From NCBI GenBank assembly GCA_023511725.1, contig JAIMAY010000011.1, positions 1 to 64,000 on the forward strand: a stretch of 64,000 nucleotides of DNA, read 5' to 3'. This stretch comes from Alicyclobacillus sp. GTDB taxonomy: Bacteria; Bacillota; Bacilli; Alicyclobacillales; Alicyclobacillaceae. Below are positions 42,428 to 52,292 of the stretch, piece by piece (position 1 is the stretch's first letter; the number at the start of each line of letters is the position of its first letter). The position numbers and the translations under genes are program-made. The notes under the pieces are model-generated. The model had not been told where the DNA came from, searched no databases, and was given only the letters and a program-made list of their open reading frames with translations.

Positions 42428-43099
42428 TCACAGCGGACCCGCGATGTGTTGAGCGCGAATCATGATAAAGTGCAGTGCCAACAGCACGAGCAAGGCCGCC
42501 GGCAGGAAGAAGACATGAATGGCGAAGAATCGGGTCAGGGTGAGCGCACCCACCGTATGACTGCCCAGCAGCAGGGTCTGGATGTACGGCCCTATCCACG
42601 GAATGGAGCCGGCAATCTGCGAACCCACGGCCGTCGCCCAGTACGCCTTCTGGTCCCAGGGAAGTAGGTACCCGGTGAACCCAAAGGCCAGCACCACAAA
42701 GAAAATGAGGACGCCGACCACCCAATTGAGCTCTCGCGGTGCCTTGTACGCGCCGGTGAAGAACACGCGCAGCATGTGCAGGAACATCATGACGATGACC
42801 AAGCTTGCGCCCCAAAAGTGCATGCCGCGTACCACTTGCCCGAGCAGCACCTGGTCATCGATGTACTTCACACTGTACCAGGCATTGTTGATATCCGGCG
42901 TGTAGTACATCGCCAGAAACATGCCGGACAGGATCTGGGTGGTGATGACCAGGAATGTCAGCCCGCCAAAGCAATACACGAACGCGGACATCTTCACCGC
43001 CGGGTTGACATGTGCAGGTACCTCATGGTCCGCGACGTCACGCCACAGCGGAGTGACATTGAGGCGCTCATCAATCCAGTCGTACGCCTTCTTCAGCAT
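42428..43099 (-). CDS. qcrB: Menaquinol:cytochrome c reductase cytochrome b6 subunit (QcrB)
   Basis: The 223-residue cytochrome b6-type subunit carries four transmembrane helices and two b haems. The His ligands lie in RGMHFWGASLVIVMMFLHMLR and in IHVFFLPAALLVLLALHF. The Cys of FVYCFGG matches the residue that holds the extra covalent haem of b6-type proteins, and GYLLPWDQKAYWATAVGSQIA follows. It is the first gene after a promoter. The Rieske gene qcrA, which precedes qcrB in Bacillus, is absent here. Confidence 0.94.
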   Translation of the reverse strand: MLKKAYDWIDERLNVTPLWRDVADHEVPAHVNPAVKMSAFVYCFGGLTFLVITTQILSGMFLAMYYTPDINNAWYSVKYIDDQVLLGQVVRGMHFWGASLVIVMMFLHMLRVFFTGAYKAPRELNWVVGVLIFFVVLAFGFTGYLLPWDQKAYWATAVGSQIAGSIPWIGPYIQTLLLGSHTVGALTLTRFFAIHVFFLPAALLVLLALHFIMIRAQHIAGPL

Positions 43100-43243
43100 G
43101 CGTGTCGAATCACCTGCCCCGAGCGAAGATCAGTCTTGGCAGCGCTTGCACACCGGGCGAAAGACGCAGTGGCTCGATGCTATCACTGGCACGGCGGCAT
43201 TCGTTTCCCGAGCGCAACGTGATGCTGCACGCTACTCGCCATT

Positions 43244-43273
43244 ATCGTAACCTTCGCTCGTTTTGTGTGTCAA
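43244..43273 (-). promoter_or_regulatory. Probable promoter of qcrBC
   Basis: On the minus strand, a perfect TTGACA (43268-43273) is followed after 18 nt by TACGAT (43244-43249). It leaves a 140-nt leader before qcrB and lies just after the end of the ypiF-like gene. Confidence 0.6.
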
Positions 43274-43315
43274 GCAATGGCAGTCCCACGGGCAGCCTTG
43301 CGTCGCGTGGACGGG

Positions 43316-43915
43316 CTAAAGTTCGGAAAATGGTCGTATTTCCGACCACAGGGTCTGTAGCCTGTCCGCCCCGGCCTGTTCCATCCGCGACCACAGCCGA
43401 TGCCCTTCCGCTGCCGCTTGGTTCGTCCACGCCTCGGCCATGCCGAGGGCCGCATATTCGGGCGATAGCCGGTATGCGTCGATGCCGACGCAAAGTAAAA
43501 AGATGGCGTCCGTCAGTCTGTTTTCAGGCACGCGCCGGCGAAGCCATTGCCACCAGTCCCATCCGAGCCAGCGCACACGCTCTCGAGCAAGAATGGCGGT
43601 CTCGTCAAGCAACCTTCGCTCCGTGATCCACAGCCCGGCTTGGAGGTGGATGTCGCAGCTCGCCTCGGCGGCCTGGAGCAACCACATGGGATCCGCCGCA
43701 TGCGCAATCTCGCCACCATCCATCCATGCGGTGCGACCTCGGTACCTGTCTCGAAGCCGCCGTCCAAGTTCCGCGGAAATCCAGTACCCTGCCCCCCGCG
43801 GCACGGCGACGTCGAGAGGCGTCATGCTTCCCGTCGTGAGGATCAGTGTATCAAAGTAATCCGTCAGAGACTGGAACTGAAAGGGCGTGGCGACCTCGAA
43901 ACGAATGACGTTCAC
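43316..43915 (-). CDS. YpiF-like protein (DUF2487 type)
   Basis: A 199-residue protein with an N-terminal block (SLTDYFDTLILTTGSMTPLD) and WMDGGEIAHAADPMWLLQAAE. It is assigned to the YpiF/DUF2487 group from position: in Bacillus ypiB-ypiF immediately precede qcrABC, and this gene sits between a ypiB and qcrB. It is somewhat longer than Bacillus YpiF (about 150). No signal peptide. Function unknown. The similarity is weak by eye, so the name is mostly contextual. Confidence 0.55.
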   Translation of the reverse strand: MNVIRFEVATPFQFQSLTDYFDTLILTTGSMTPLDVAVPRGAGYWISAELGRRLRDRYRGRTAWMDGGEIAHAADPMWLLQAAEASCDIHLQAGLWITERRLLDETAILARERVRWLGWDWWQWLRRRVPENRLTDAIFLLCVGIDAYRLSPEYAALGMAEAWTNQAAAEGHRLWSRMEQAGADRLQTLWSEIRPFSEL

Positions 43916-43991
43916 CCTCTTCCCCGCGGCTGGTGCTGTTTCAAATGTCCATTATAGTTGTTTCGGACGCGTCCTGAAATGGACGCCGTAG

Positions 43992-44020
43992 ACAAAAGAA
44001 AGACCCGCCTCTGCGGCGGG
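43992..44020 (-). terminator. Rho-independent terminator after ypiB
   Basis: CCCGCC (44004-44009) and GGCGGG (44015-44020) form the stem. On the minus strand TCTTTCTTTTG follows. It lies about 107 nt after the ypiB stop and before the ypiF-like gene. Confidence 0.8.
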
Positions 44021-44126
44021 CAGTTCATGACGCGCGGGACGGCGGACGGTTCAGTCGGTCGGATACATGTGGACACATGCATGGCCTCGGCCGGTATCCC
44101 GCCGAGGCACGATGCTACGCCAGAAT

Positions 44127-44684
44127 TCAGCTTGTCAGAGAAGAGTCGAATTCAATCAGACGACGGCTCGCCTCCAAAAACGCTTGCCGGTCTCCCTTGT
44201 CCAACGCTTCATCCACGGCGGCCATGAGCTGATTGCGCTGATACTGGCGCAGTGCCTGTTCAATGACCCACTCCGCCTGCAGGGTGATCATCTCTCTCAC
44301 GGCCGGCTCCAATTCTTGTGGTGTGGTCTCCTCGAGCACGGAGGCGTACGCAGGACACGTGGCCCGGTCCTTGAAGAACAACCCGATGTAGATGTCCTCG
44401 TCGGGATGCTGGTACAGGTCGAGAAAAGCCTGTTCCACGTCCGTCGATACAGGCTTGTTCCGCCGATAGTAGCGGAACGGCGCCACGGGTACGCATGTCG
44501 TCGAAACGACGATCACGCGCGGAAGTTGGCGAAAGTTTTCGACGAAATGCAGACGGCGCAGGACGTTTTCCCTCGTCATAATGTACCGCAGCAGCATCTC
44601 GGCTTCTCTGCTCTGCAACTGGTAGTTGGCCAGAAACCAACGGAGGAAATGCTTTTTCTCGGCGACTGGAACCGTGCTACCCAT
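44127..44684 (-). CDS. ypiB: YpiB family protein (UPF0302)
   Basis: A 185-residue protein with the family pattern KKHFLRWFLANYQLQSREAEMLLRYIM near the N-terminus and VHFVENFRQLPRVIVVSTTCV-like text. The C-terminal helical IDEALDKGD-type segment (AAVDEALDKGDRQAFLEASRRL) is also present. Function is unknown. In Bacillus it is encoded upstream of ypiF-qcrABC, as here. ATG at 44684 has GGGAGGAG 6 nt upstream. Confidence 0.85.
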   Translation of the reverse strand: MGSTVPVAEKKHFLRWFLANYQLQSREAEMLLRYIMTRENVLRRLHFVENFRQLPRVIVVSTTCVPVAPFRYYRRNKPVSTDVEQAFLDLYQHPDEDIYIGLFFKDRATCPAYASVLEETTPQELEPAVREMITLQAEWVIEQALRQYQRNQLMAAVDEALDKGDRQAFLEASRRLIEFDSSLTS

Positions 44685-44847
44685 GGCCGTCTCCTCCCTG
44701 AGTGGCTGCATCCGATTGTCCACGAGGTTCCGACGTGCGACCGACAATAATACGAATGCTTTGTGTATTCTATTCGAGGACACCTTGGAGTTTTCCTGCC
44801 GACGCCACCCCCTGGACGCCCGAATTTTTGCAAAGAATACTTGTGAA

Positions 44848-44864
44848 CCCACCCAGGAGGTGGG
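44848..44864 (-). terminator. Short GC hairpin after the helicase-associated gene
   Basis: CCCACC (44848-44853) and GGTGGG (44859-44864) form a 6-bp stem with a 5-nt loop, 18 nt after the stop. Only a weak T-rich stretch follows on the minus strand. Confidence 0.4.
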
Positions 44865-44881
44865 ATCCCCGGCAGCACCCG

Positions 44882-46261
44882 TCACGACGACAGCACGCCA
44901 TGCGCTTCCCACCACCGTTTATCCCAATCCCGGAGTGCACGCTCGACGTTGCCAGGAATGGCCGTCTGAGCGTATGCATGCAGGAATTCCAGCCATTCCG
45001 ACAGCCGGTGACCGGCTTTCAGGCCGTCCTGCACACTCTCTTCTGTGATCCGGTAGATCCGCAGTGCTCCCCCTTGGTGCAGGGTGGCGAAGTGGGAGAG
45101 TTCATTGAGAATGAACGGTGTCTCTCCCGTCACGGCGATTTCGAAGTTGGGTTGCACGATGAGGATGCGCAGCGGTGCTCTGTCCTCGTCGCCCGTGCTC
45201 GGGAGCGCATCCGGTGTTATCAATTGTTGACCGAGTTTCGTGATTTGAAACCAGTCTCTTCCCGTTTCGTCGTGTCCCCGACGGATCAGTCCGAGGTGCA
45301 GCATCATTTTGAGGATGCGCGAGTTCCACACCTGCTCTCGCGTGTCATAATAATACGCATTCACCAGCGGTCCCAACGCCTGCAACATCGACGCGCTTTC
45401 CGTCCATCGGGTCCCGACATGGGCCAGCAGTTGGATAATCTGCGGCAAGCGAAGGATGGGCCGACGATACAGAGAGACATAAAACTTAAACAGCGCCCGC
45501 TGCTTTTCCACCGCGCCGAGCCGCATCCATTCCGCGGCTTCGTCGGTGACCGCCAGCCGGCCGTCATCCCGCTCTTCGATGTAACGCTGTGCATAGGCGA
45601 AGTCGTAGATCAGCGCAAGTCGGTCCGGGTAATCATGAAACCGACGACCGTATCCGAACCTCCAACCGCCTTCCAGCGGTGCCTCGCGGATCTCCAAAAG
45701 TTCCAGCAGCTGTTGCAGGTTCCGCTTGTACATCGCCCCATCGACGGTCAGCCGAACGTCGTGGTGCGCCGTGTATTCGAGGAGGACATCGAGATCGCGT
45801 GCCAGAGCATGCTCTTCGTCCTGAAAGACCACGGGCCCTTCGTCGCTGGTCACGACTTGCTGTGCAAAGTGGCCGATCACGCAGGCGCGCAGCCGCTGCT
45901 TCAGTTCCTCCGGGATGCAGTACTGCAACCGCCCGCGGAAGCGTGTGGTGGGAAACAACCATCCTTCCGAAACACAGTCACCAATGCTGTCTTCGCTCAG
46001 CCCGGATGCCCGGAATAAGCCCTGCAGTTCTTCAGCAGAAAACGCGGAGCGCGGATCCAAACACAACCGAATCAGGGCTTGTTCGCGTCGTTGGTGCCAG
46101 GCGCTCACCTGCGCGTCGAGGAACGGGCGAGACCGGAACGCGAAAAGGATCTCCTGCAGCAATGCCAGCTTCGAGTGCCGTGAGCCTGGAAGACCGTAGT
46201 GATCAGCAATCCGGCGCAGCGTAGTGATGTCCGCTGTGTTGAGACATTCGGCGAGTTTCAT
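44882..46261 (-). CDS. Helicase-associated domain protein encoded with XPB
   Basis: A 459-residue protein. Its body resembles the helicase-associated (XPB/Ssl2 N-terminal-like) family. It has an N-terminal helical part (TLRRIADHYGLPGSRHSKLALLQEIL, SAP/HeH-like), then winged-helix-like segments and a late RILIVQPNFEIAVTGETPFILNELSHFA block typical of the family. The catalytic helicase motifs are absent. The ATG overlaps the XPB stop by 4 nt and has AGGAGG upstream, so the two are made together. A DNA-binding partner role for the helicase is inferred. Confidence 0.78.
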   Translation of the reverse strand: MKLAECLNTADITTLRRIADHYGLPGSRHSKLALLQEILFAFRSRPFLDAQVSAWHQRREQALIRLCLDPRSAFSAEELQGLFRASGLSEDSIGDCVSEGWLFPTTRFRGRLQYCIPEELKQRLRACVIGHFAQQVVTSDEGPVVFQDEEHALARDLDVLLEYTAHHDVRLTVDGAMYKRNLQQLLELLEIREAPLEGGWRFGYGRRFHDYPDRLALIYDFAYAQRYIEERDDGRLAVTDEAAEWMRLGAVEKQRALFKFYVSLYRRPILRLPQIIQLLAHVGTRWTESASMLQALGPLVNAYYYDTREQVWNSRILKMMLHLGLIRRGHDETGRDWFQITKLGQQLITPDALPSTGDEDRAPLRILIVQPNFEIAVTGETPFILNELSHFATLHQGGALRIYRITEESVQDGLKAGHRLSEWLEFLHAYAQTAIPGNVERALRDWDKRWWEAHGVLSS

Positions 46262-47895
46262 GCCATGACCTCCTCGGGTGCAGTGATGTCGGTGACGGAT
46301 TCCGCGCCTTGAACCTCGTATTCGTACCCTTGTTCCGTCAAAAACATCTGTCGCCGGCGCGCCTGTCTCTCCTCGACGGTGTCGGCGGACACCAGCGTAT
46401 AAAAGGTCGCCATGGTGTCGCCTTGCGGACGCAGCAGGCGGCCCACACGCTGCGCTTCCTCCTGCCTTGACCCGAACAGGCCGGACAATTGAATCCCGAC
46501 CGAGGCAGAGGGCAGGTCCACAGCCACATTCCCGACACGGGACAGGATCAGCGTTCGCACAGCCCCGTCGCGAAACGCCTCGTACAGTTGTCGACGCTCG
46601 GACTGCGGCGTGTCGCCGCTCACCAGCGGCCATCCGGTGGCCGCGGACAGGCTGCGAAGTGGTTCCAGATAGTGGCCCAGGATGAGCACGCTCTGCCCAG
46701 CATGCCTTTGCACCAGACGCCTCGCCACCGCCAGCTTGTTTGGGTTGTGTGCTGCCAGCTTGTGGCGCTCGCGTGGGCTTGCGCGTTCGTAGCTCAGCCG
46801 TAGGTCTGGAGGAAGCGGAACCCGAAGCTCGATGCATTTCAGTTTGGCGAGGTAGCCGGCGGCCTCCAGTGATCGCCATGGCAACCCGTAGCATTTCGGT
46901 CCAATCAGCGTGAACACGTCCGCTTCCGCGCCATCCTCCCGCACCAGCGTCGCCGTAAGTCCGAGCCTGCGTACGCCCTGAAGTTCCGCGGCCAAGCGAA
47001 ACAGCGGGGCCGGGAGCATGTGCACCTCATCGTAGATGACGAGACCCCACCGCGACGCCGTGAAGCGGGAGAGGTGGACGTGATGACCGCGGCGGTCACG
47101 GGCTGCAATCCGGCTATAGGTGGTGATGGTGATTGGGGCGAGATCGCGCCCCCTGTATAGCTTGGCCGCATCGGGAGGAAGCTGGAGAAACCGCGTGATG
47201 GCGCTTAACCACTGCTGCCCCGCGGCTTCATTCGGAGCGACAATCAATGTCGACTGGCCAACCGCCACCATCGCGCCGAGTCCGACGAGCGTTTTGCCAG
47301 CGCCACACGGTAGCACCACGATGCCGCCTCCCCCACCACGTTGGAGAAAGCTATGCAGCGCATCCTGCTGATACGGGCGAAGCGGGTCACCATCCCGCCA
47401 CCCGATGAGGACTGCCGTCCCGTCGTCCATCCCCGCCTCGTCCATCACGGGCCAACCCCGACGCGCCAGCAGTTGCTTCACCGGGCCGCGCCATGCCAGG
47501 GGCATGCGCCGTCCGCGCAGGTCAAAACCGTTCTCAAGCAGGATCCGTTCGCTGGCGGCAAGCGCCTCGGAGTCTCCAACGAGCTGCACGCACTCGTCCA
47601 CACGCTGCAGCCGGAGTCTCCCCCATTTGCCCATCTCCCGCACCACGAGTTCTTGCACGCTCAGCGGCAAAGGGGGCTTTGCGCGGGCACGAAGCAACTG
47701 CAACACCTGCCGTGCCGTCCACCCAGAGGCTGCCGCCTGCCAAAGCGTCACCGGCCGGATACGGTATCGCAGCACGTGATCCTGCTCGCTCACAAGCTCG
47801 GCAAAGGCACCGACGCGCTCAGCGTCCGCCGTCAGGTCCGCGGCGGCATCCGCGGCTGGGATCCACACCGTTCCGTCTGCCTGCACGAACCACAC
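46258..47895 (-). CDS. Bacterial XPB-type DNA helicase
   Basis: A 545-residue superfamily 2 helicase of the XPB/Rad25 type. It has an N-terminal damage-recognition-like domain, Walker A GAGKT (198-202) in VLPCGAGKTLVGLGAMVAVG, DEVH (289-292), GLTATLVRED with the RED motif (319-321), and motif VI QEEAQRVGRLLRPQGD. Bacterial XPB unwinds damaged or branched DNA and may act in repair. GTG start with GGGGGTGAG upstream. It is followed by the overlapping helicase-associated gene. Confidence 0.92.
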   Translation of the reverse strand: MWFVQADGTVWIPAADAAADLTADAERVGAFAELVSEQDHVLRYRIRPVTLWQAAASGWTARQVLQLLRARAKPPLPLSVQELVVREMGKWGRLRLQRVDECVQLVGDSEALAASERILLENGFDLRGRRMPLAWRGPVKQLLARRGWPVMDEAGMDDGTAVLIGWRDGDPLRPYQQDALHSFLQRGGGGGIVVLPCGAGKTLVGLGAMVAVGQSTLIVAPNEAAGQQWLSAITRFLQLPPDAAKLYRGRDLAPITITTYSRIAARDRRGHHVHLSRFTASRWGLVIYDEVHMLPAPLFRLAAELQGVRRLGLTATLVREDGAEADVFTLIGPKCYGLPWRSLEAAGYLAKLKCIELRVPLPPDLRLSYERASPRERHKLAAHNPNKLAVARRLVQRHAGQSVLILGHYLEPLRSLSAATGWPLVSGDTPQSERRQLYEAFRDGAVRTLILSRVGNVAVDLPSASVGIQLSGLFGSRQEEAQRVGRLLRPQGDTMATFYTLVSADTVEERQARRRQMFLTEQGYEYEVQGAESVTDITAPEEVMA

Positions 47896-48100
47896 CGTTT
47901 GCTCTCACCCCCGAGCGGTTGGATTCCGCAAACGCCGACGCTAGCGGATCGCAGTTCGCCGTTTTTTCTTTGGTTGTTTTAGTATCACCGGTTGGACTGG
48001 GCATCTATACCGATGCAGGTACGCAGCGGAAATGAGTCCAGCGAGGGAACCATCCTGGGGAGACCGAGTTTGGTGAAGATGAGCGTGTGTGGAGCGGAAC
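47896..48100. other. Intergenic region upstream of the XPB operon
   Basis: No gene is seen. A pyrimidine-rich stretch (CGTTTTTTCTTTGGTTG, about 47961-47977) and a GTATCACC word lie here. A promoter for the XPB pair must be present but could not be fixed. Confidence 0.3.
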
Positions 48101-48136
48101 AAAAAAAGTGGGAATCCGCTTTCATCACGGATTCCC
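48101..48136 (-). terminator. Rho-independent terminator of the trp-tyrA operon
   Basis: GGGAATCCG (48110-48118) pairs with CGGATTCCC (48128-48136). On the minus strand ACTTTTTTT follows. It lies 130 nt after the tyrA stop and closes the aromatic operon. Confidence 0.9.
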
Positions 48137-48265
48137 CAAGGACGTTGCTAGGAGTGGAGAGAAATCAGAACACAACACCCTTCGTCTTCAAGAATAATCG
48201 GCCATGGAAGCGCTGTCAAGACAAAATTTTCTGCGACGCGCCCAATTTTTCAAGGCGGTCGCTGT

Positions 48266-49198
48266 TCATGATGGCGTCGGCTGCTCATTCGCCGGACGGG
48301 TCCAGCGTCGGTTCGCCTCCTGCGCTGCCTCGAGCTGCGCCGCGAGACCGTCCGCATCATCCTCCTGCAACACCTGTCGCCAGCGCTGAAGCACGGCCGT
48401 CAAGTGATCCAAGTATGCGACGACCGCCTGGCGGTTGGCGCGTAACGTGTCGGGCCAAAAGCCCGGTGGCGATGCGCTCAGCCGCGTCACATCGCGGAAC
48501 CCCGGTCCTATCCATGCGCGCCAACTATCAGCGCAAGCGCCCGCCAGGCGGTCGGAGGCGAGCATGGCGCTCAGCGACGCGAGGTGAATCCCGTGGCTGA
48601 CCGCCGCCATGGCCACATCATGTTCCTCCGCTGAGACCACGGGCACAGGCTGCGCCCCCAACGCTTGAATCACGGGCAGCACCTGCTGCACCGCCGGGTA
48701 GCCAGTGAGGGTAAGCCACGTACATCCCCTCCACAGCCCGGGATCCGCCGCCCGTGGCCCGCCTGCTGCCTTGCCCGTCATGGGGTGGGTGGGCGCGAAC
48801 ACGGCATCCAGCCCGGCATGGGACGCCGCCTGGCACAGGGGAGCCTTAACACTGCAGATATCCATGACGATCTCGGCATGGCGTGCCACCTGCGGCAGCA
48901 GGCGCGTGGCTGCAGCGACGGGAACCGCAAGCACCGCGAGTCCGAACCGGTGTTTCGCTTCTCCTGTCAACTCCGCCAGATCTTCCAGTACGGCGTCGAA
49001 GACCGCCATGTTCGCAAGCGCATCCCGATGAGCCTGATGGTTTTCCACGCCCACCAGATGAACATCGGGCCACACGCGTCGCAAACCGGCTGCGAGTGAG
49101 GTGCCCATCAGGCCACAACCAACGACCAGCACCCCGCCGCGAAGCAGCGGCGGGGTCTGGGCCGAGTCCCCTCGTATCTCAGCTCGGCTGTCCGGCAT
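48266..49198 (-). CDS. tyrA: Prephenate dehydrogenase
   Basis: It oxidises prephenate to 4-hydroxyphenylpyruvate for tyrosine. At 310 residues it has the NAD-binding [19 protein letters not shown], the [11 protein letters not shown] and [18 protein letters not shown] motifs (conserved catalytic His region), and [20 protein letters not shown]. Bacillus TyrA carries a C-terminal ACT domain. Here the protein ends after the helical dimerisation part, so that feedback site appears to be missing. ATG at 49198 overlaps aroF by 20 nt. Confidence 0.92.
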   Translation of the reverse strand: MPDSRAEIRGDSAQTPPLLRGGVLVVGCGLMGTSLAAGLRRVWPDVHLVGVENHQAHRDALANMAVFDAVLEDLAELTGEAKHRFGLAVLAVPVAAATRLLPQVARHAEIVMDICSVKAPLCQAASHAGLDAVFAPTHPMTGKAAGGPRAADPGLWRGCTWLTLTGYPAVQQVLPVIQALGAQPVPVVSAEEHDVAMAAVSHGIHLASLSAMLASDRLAGACADSWRAWIGPGFRDVTRLSASPPGFWPDTLRANRQAVVAYLDHLTAVLQRWRQVLQEDDADGLAAQLEAAQEANRRWTRPANEQPTPS

Positions 49199-50219
49199 AC
49201 ACCGAACTCTCCACGGCGCCGAGCGCGCCTGACACGCGGCGCACTTCATGCACCATCTGTTCGAACTCCTCGAGGCGCAGTGACTGCTGACCGTCGGAGA
49301 GCGCCTCCGCAGGGTTGGGGTGAATTTCCACAATGAGACCGTGTGCGCCCGCGGCAATCGCGGCGCGCGCCATCGGCGTGACGTAACGGGCATTGCCGAC
49401 ACCGTGACTGGGATCCACGATGATGGGCAGATGGGACAGGTGCTGGATGACCGGCACCGCGTTCAGGTCCAGGGTGTTGCGCGTGTACGTCTCAAACGTA
49501 CGGATGCCGCGTTCGCACAGAATGACATTCGGGTTCCCTGCATCGAGGATGTATTCGGCGGACATCAGCCACTCCTCCATCGTCGCCGAGAGCCCGCGCT
49601 TGAGCAGCACCGGCTTGTTCGTTCGGCCAACGGCCTTGAGCAGCGGGTAGTTCTGCATATTGCGGGCGCCGATCTGCAGAACATCCACATACTCCAGCAT
49701 CATGGGCAGGGCTTCCGTCTCCATAACTTCCGAAACGACGGGCAAGCCCGTCTGTTCGCGTGCCTCGGCGAGGTACTTCAATCCCGTTTCACCCAGACCC
49801 TGGAAGGAGTACGGAGAAGAACGCGGCTTGAACGCACCACCGCGGAGCATGTGTCCTCCGACGCGCTTCACGAAGTGGGCCACTTCGAGGATTTGCTCGC
49901 GCGATTCCACCGAGCACGGCCCGGCGATGATCACCGGTTCACCGCTGCCAATCACGTGATTGCCGACCTGCACCACCGTATCCAGCGGATGGAAGGCGCG
50001 GCTCGCGAGCTTGAACGGGTTGCTCACCTTCATCACTTTTTCCACGCCAGGGAGCGACTCCAGCGGCAATTCCAGCACGCGTTCCTTCGGTCCAATCACG
50101 CCCACGATGGTCTTCTCCACCCCTTCGGAGATGTGCACGCGAAGCCCTTTTCCCTGCAGCAGCCGCACGACCTGGTCCAATTGTTCCGGCAATGCGCCTT
50201 CCTTCATCACGACGATCAT
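49179..50219 (-). CDS. aroF: 3-deoxy-7-phosphoheptulonate synthase, type I beta with N-terminal regulatory domain
   Basis: It condenses phosphoenolpyruvate and erythrose-4-phosphate, the entry to the shikimate pathway. The 346-residue protein has an N-terminal ferredoxin-like domain ([20 protein letters not shown], about 1-70), as in the feedback-controlled Thermotoga enzyme. The barrel has [52 protein letters not shown] and [12 protein letters not shown]. No chorismate mutase domain is present; AroH is separate. It overlaps the trpA stop by 4 nt. Confidence 0.95.
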   Translation of the reverse strand: MIVVMKEGALPEQLDQVVRLLQGKGLRVHISEGVEKTIVGVIGPKERVLELPLESLPGVEKVMKVSNPFKLASRAFHPLDTVVQVGNHVIGSGEPVIIAGPCSVESREQILEVAHFVKRVGGHMLRGGAFKPRSSPYSFQGLGETGLKYLAEAREQTGLPVVSEVMETEALPMMLEYVDVLQIGARNMQNYPLLKAVGRTNKPVLLKRGLSATMEEWLMSAEYILDAGNPNVILCERGIRTFETYTRNTLDLNAVPVIQHLSHLPIIVDPSHGVGNARYVTPMARAAIAAGAHGLIVEIHPNPAEALSDGQQSLRLEEFEQMVHEVRRVSGALGAVESSVYAGQPS

Positions 50220-51085
50220 CTCTCTCCCACTCCCTTGTCTGCATTTGCACCGGTGCCCGCGGATTCCGGCACGGCGTGTATCGCCTCAGCCAAGCTGGCT
50301 GCAAAGCGGTGAAGGGTGTTGATGGCCCTCTGACTTGGGTCGTCCGCGTTCGGTTCGGCCGACCGTAGCTGCTCTTCAAGTTTGCGGATAAAAGCGCTAC
50401 CGACAATGACGCCATCCGCGAACGACGCGATGTGACGCGCTTGCTCCGGGGTACCGACGCCGAATCCCACAGCCACAGGGACGGAAGCGTGGCGTCGAGC
50501 CGCCGCCACCAGTTCTTCCAACCTCTCCGAGAAGCGGGCCCGTTCCCCCGTCACGCCGAGGGAGGAGACGCAATACACGAAGCCACGCGCGCTGGCGCAG
50601 ATGGCGGCCACGCGTTCTTCATCCGAGGTAGGAGCCACCAGCGGGATCAGCGCCAGCCCGAACCGGTCTGCCGTCGCGCGCACAGCCTCGCTCTCCTCAA
50701 ACGGCAGGTCAGGGACGATGACGCCGTCCACGCCGGCGCTCTTCGCGTCGCGAAAGAAGCGCTCCGGCGTATACTGGAGGAGCGGATTGACATAGGTGAA
50801 CAGCACCAACGCTTTGTCGGTGTGCCGTCGAAGTTCCTCCGCCAGCTCAAAGGCTTTGGGTAGGCGGAACCCAGCGCTGAGCGCCCGCACGGCGGCGGCT
50901 TGGATCACGGGGCCGTCGGCCAACGGATCCGAGTACGGAATGCCAATTTCGACCACATCCGCCCCAGCCGCCAAGACCGCGCGAAATAGATCCAGGGAGA
51001 GGTCGAAGGTCGGATCGCCCGCCATCAGGAACGGGATCAGCGCTTTGCCGGTACCGGTGTGAAACGCATGCTCAATGCGTGTCAT
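50216..51085 (-). CDS. trpA: Tryptophan synthase alpha subunit
   Basis: It cleaves indole-3-glycerol phosphate to indole, which is channelled to TrpB. At 289 residues it has [19 protein letters not shown] with the catalytic Glu and Asp region, [30 protein letters not shown] and [13 protein letters not shown]. The C-terminus extends about 20 residues beyond the usual length. It overlaps trpB by 14 nt. Confidence 0.95.
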   Translation of the reverse strand: MTRIEHAFHTGTGKALIPFLMAGDPTFDLSLDLFRAVLAAGADVVEIGIPYSDPLADGPVIQAAAVRALSAGFRLPKAFELAEELRRHTDKALVLFTYVNPLLQYTPERFFRDAKSAGVDGVIVPDLPFEESEAVRATADRFGLALIPLVAPTSDEERVAAICASARGFVYCVSSLGVTGERARFSERLEELVAAARRHASVPVAVGFGVGTPEQARHIASFADGVIVGSAFIRKLEEQLRSAEPNADDPSQRAINTLHRFAASLAEAIHAVPESAGTGANADKGVGER

Positions 51086-52292
51086 GGCGCGCTCCCCCTT
51101 CTGTCAACTCCGCCACCTGCTGTACGTCTTTGTCACCGCGTCCAGACAGGCAGATGACCAGAATCTCATCCTTGCCTCGCTGGCGAGCCTCCTTCATGGC
51201 CTGCGCCACGGCGTGCGCCGACTCGAGCGCAGGAATGATTCCCTCCAGCCGCGACAACAGGAAGAAGGCCTCCAGGGCTTCAGCATCTGTGATGGGCACA
51301 TAGCGCGCCCTGCCTGATTCATGCAGCCACGCGTGCTCCGGGCCTATGCCAGGATAATCAAGTCCGGCCGAAATGGAGTGTGCAGGTGTCACCTGCCCAA
51401 ACTCATCCTGCAGGAGATATGTCAGCGCGCCGTGCAGAACGCCATGCCGTCCGCGACCAATGCTGGCCGCATGCTGCTCGGTGTCCAGGCCCTTGCCTGC
51501 AGCCTCGACCCCAATCAACTCGACGCTCGTATCTTCGATGAACGGATAAAACATGCCCATCGCATTGCTGCCGCCGCCCACGCAGGCGATGACAGCGTCC
51601 GGGAGCTTGCCCTCCACCTCCAGCATCTGCCGCTTCGTCTCATCGCCGATGATGCGCTGAAAGTCACGAACAATGCGCGGATATGGGTGCGGGCCCACCA
51701 CCGAACCGATGATGTAATACGTATCTTCCACGTGCTCCACCCAGTGCCGGATGGCCTCGTTGGTGGCGTCCTTGAGCGTACGCGTCCCGGATGTCGCCGC
51801 AACCACATCCGCGCCAAGCATCCTCATGCGGAACACATTGAGCGCCTGGCGCCGCATGTCCTCTTCGCCCATGAACACCGTGCATTCCAAGCCGAACAAA
51901 GCAGCAACCGTTGCCGTGGCCACCCCATGCTGTCCGGCGCCCGTCTCCGCGATGACACGCTTCTTGCCTGTCTTCACCGCAAGCAGTGCCTGGCCAATGG
52001 TGTTGTTGATTTTGTGAGCACCCGTGTGGTTCAGGTCTTCGCGCTTGAGATAGATGCGCGGTCCGCCGAGATGTTCCGTCAAGCGGCGTGCAAAATAGAG
52101 CGGTGTTGGGCGTCCCGCGTACTGCCGAAGATAGTACGAGAGTTCGCTCTGAAATGCGGGATCCGCCGACAGCCGTTCATAGTCCGCCTCCAACTGGCGT
52201 AAGGCGGGCATCAGTGTCTCCGGAACGTAGCGGCCGCCGAAGGGGCCGAACCGCCCGTGACGGTCCGGGTAGTCATGAGCACGAGTTGTCAT
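51072..52292 (-). CDS. trpB: Tryptophan synthase beta subunit
   Basis: A PLP enzyme joining indole and serine to make tryptophan. At 406 residues it begins with the [17 protein letters not shown] motif. The PLP-binding Lys lies in [42 protein letters not shown] and [14 protein letters not shown] follow. This is the trpB1 form that pairs with TrpA. It overlaps trpF by 20 nt. Confidence 0.96.
   Translation of the reverse strand: MTTRAHDYPDRHGRFGPFGGRYVPETLMPALRQLEADYERLSADPAFQSELSYYLRQYAGRPTPLYFARRLTEHLGGPRIYLKREDLNHTGAHKINNTIGQALLAVKTGKKRVIAETGAGQHGVATATVAALFGLECTVFMGEEDMRRQALNVFRMRMLGADVVAATSGTRTLKDATNEAIRHWVEHVEDTYYIIGSVVGPHPYPRIVRDFQRIIGDETKRQMLEVEGKLPDAVIACVGGGSNAMGMFYPFIEDTSVELIGVEAAGKGLDTEQHAASIGRGRHGVLHGALTYLLQDEFGQVTPAHSISAGLDYPGIGPEHAWLHESGRARYVPITDAEALEAFFLLSRLEGIIPALESAHAVAQAMKEARQRGKDEILVICLSGRGDKDVQQVAELTEGGARHDTH

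Noticed and set aside
43100-43315. Hidden or broken qcrA between ypiF-like gene and qcrB
   Set aside because: No Rieske CxH or CxxH motifs and no membrane anchor can be read in any frame; the stretch is too short for a Rieske protein.
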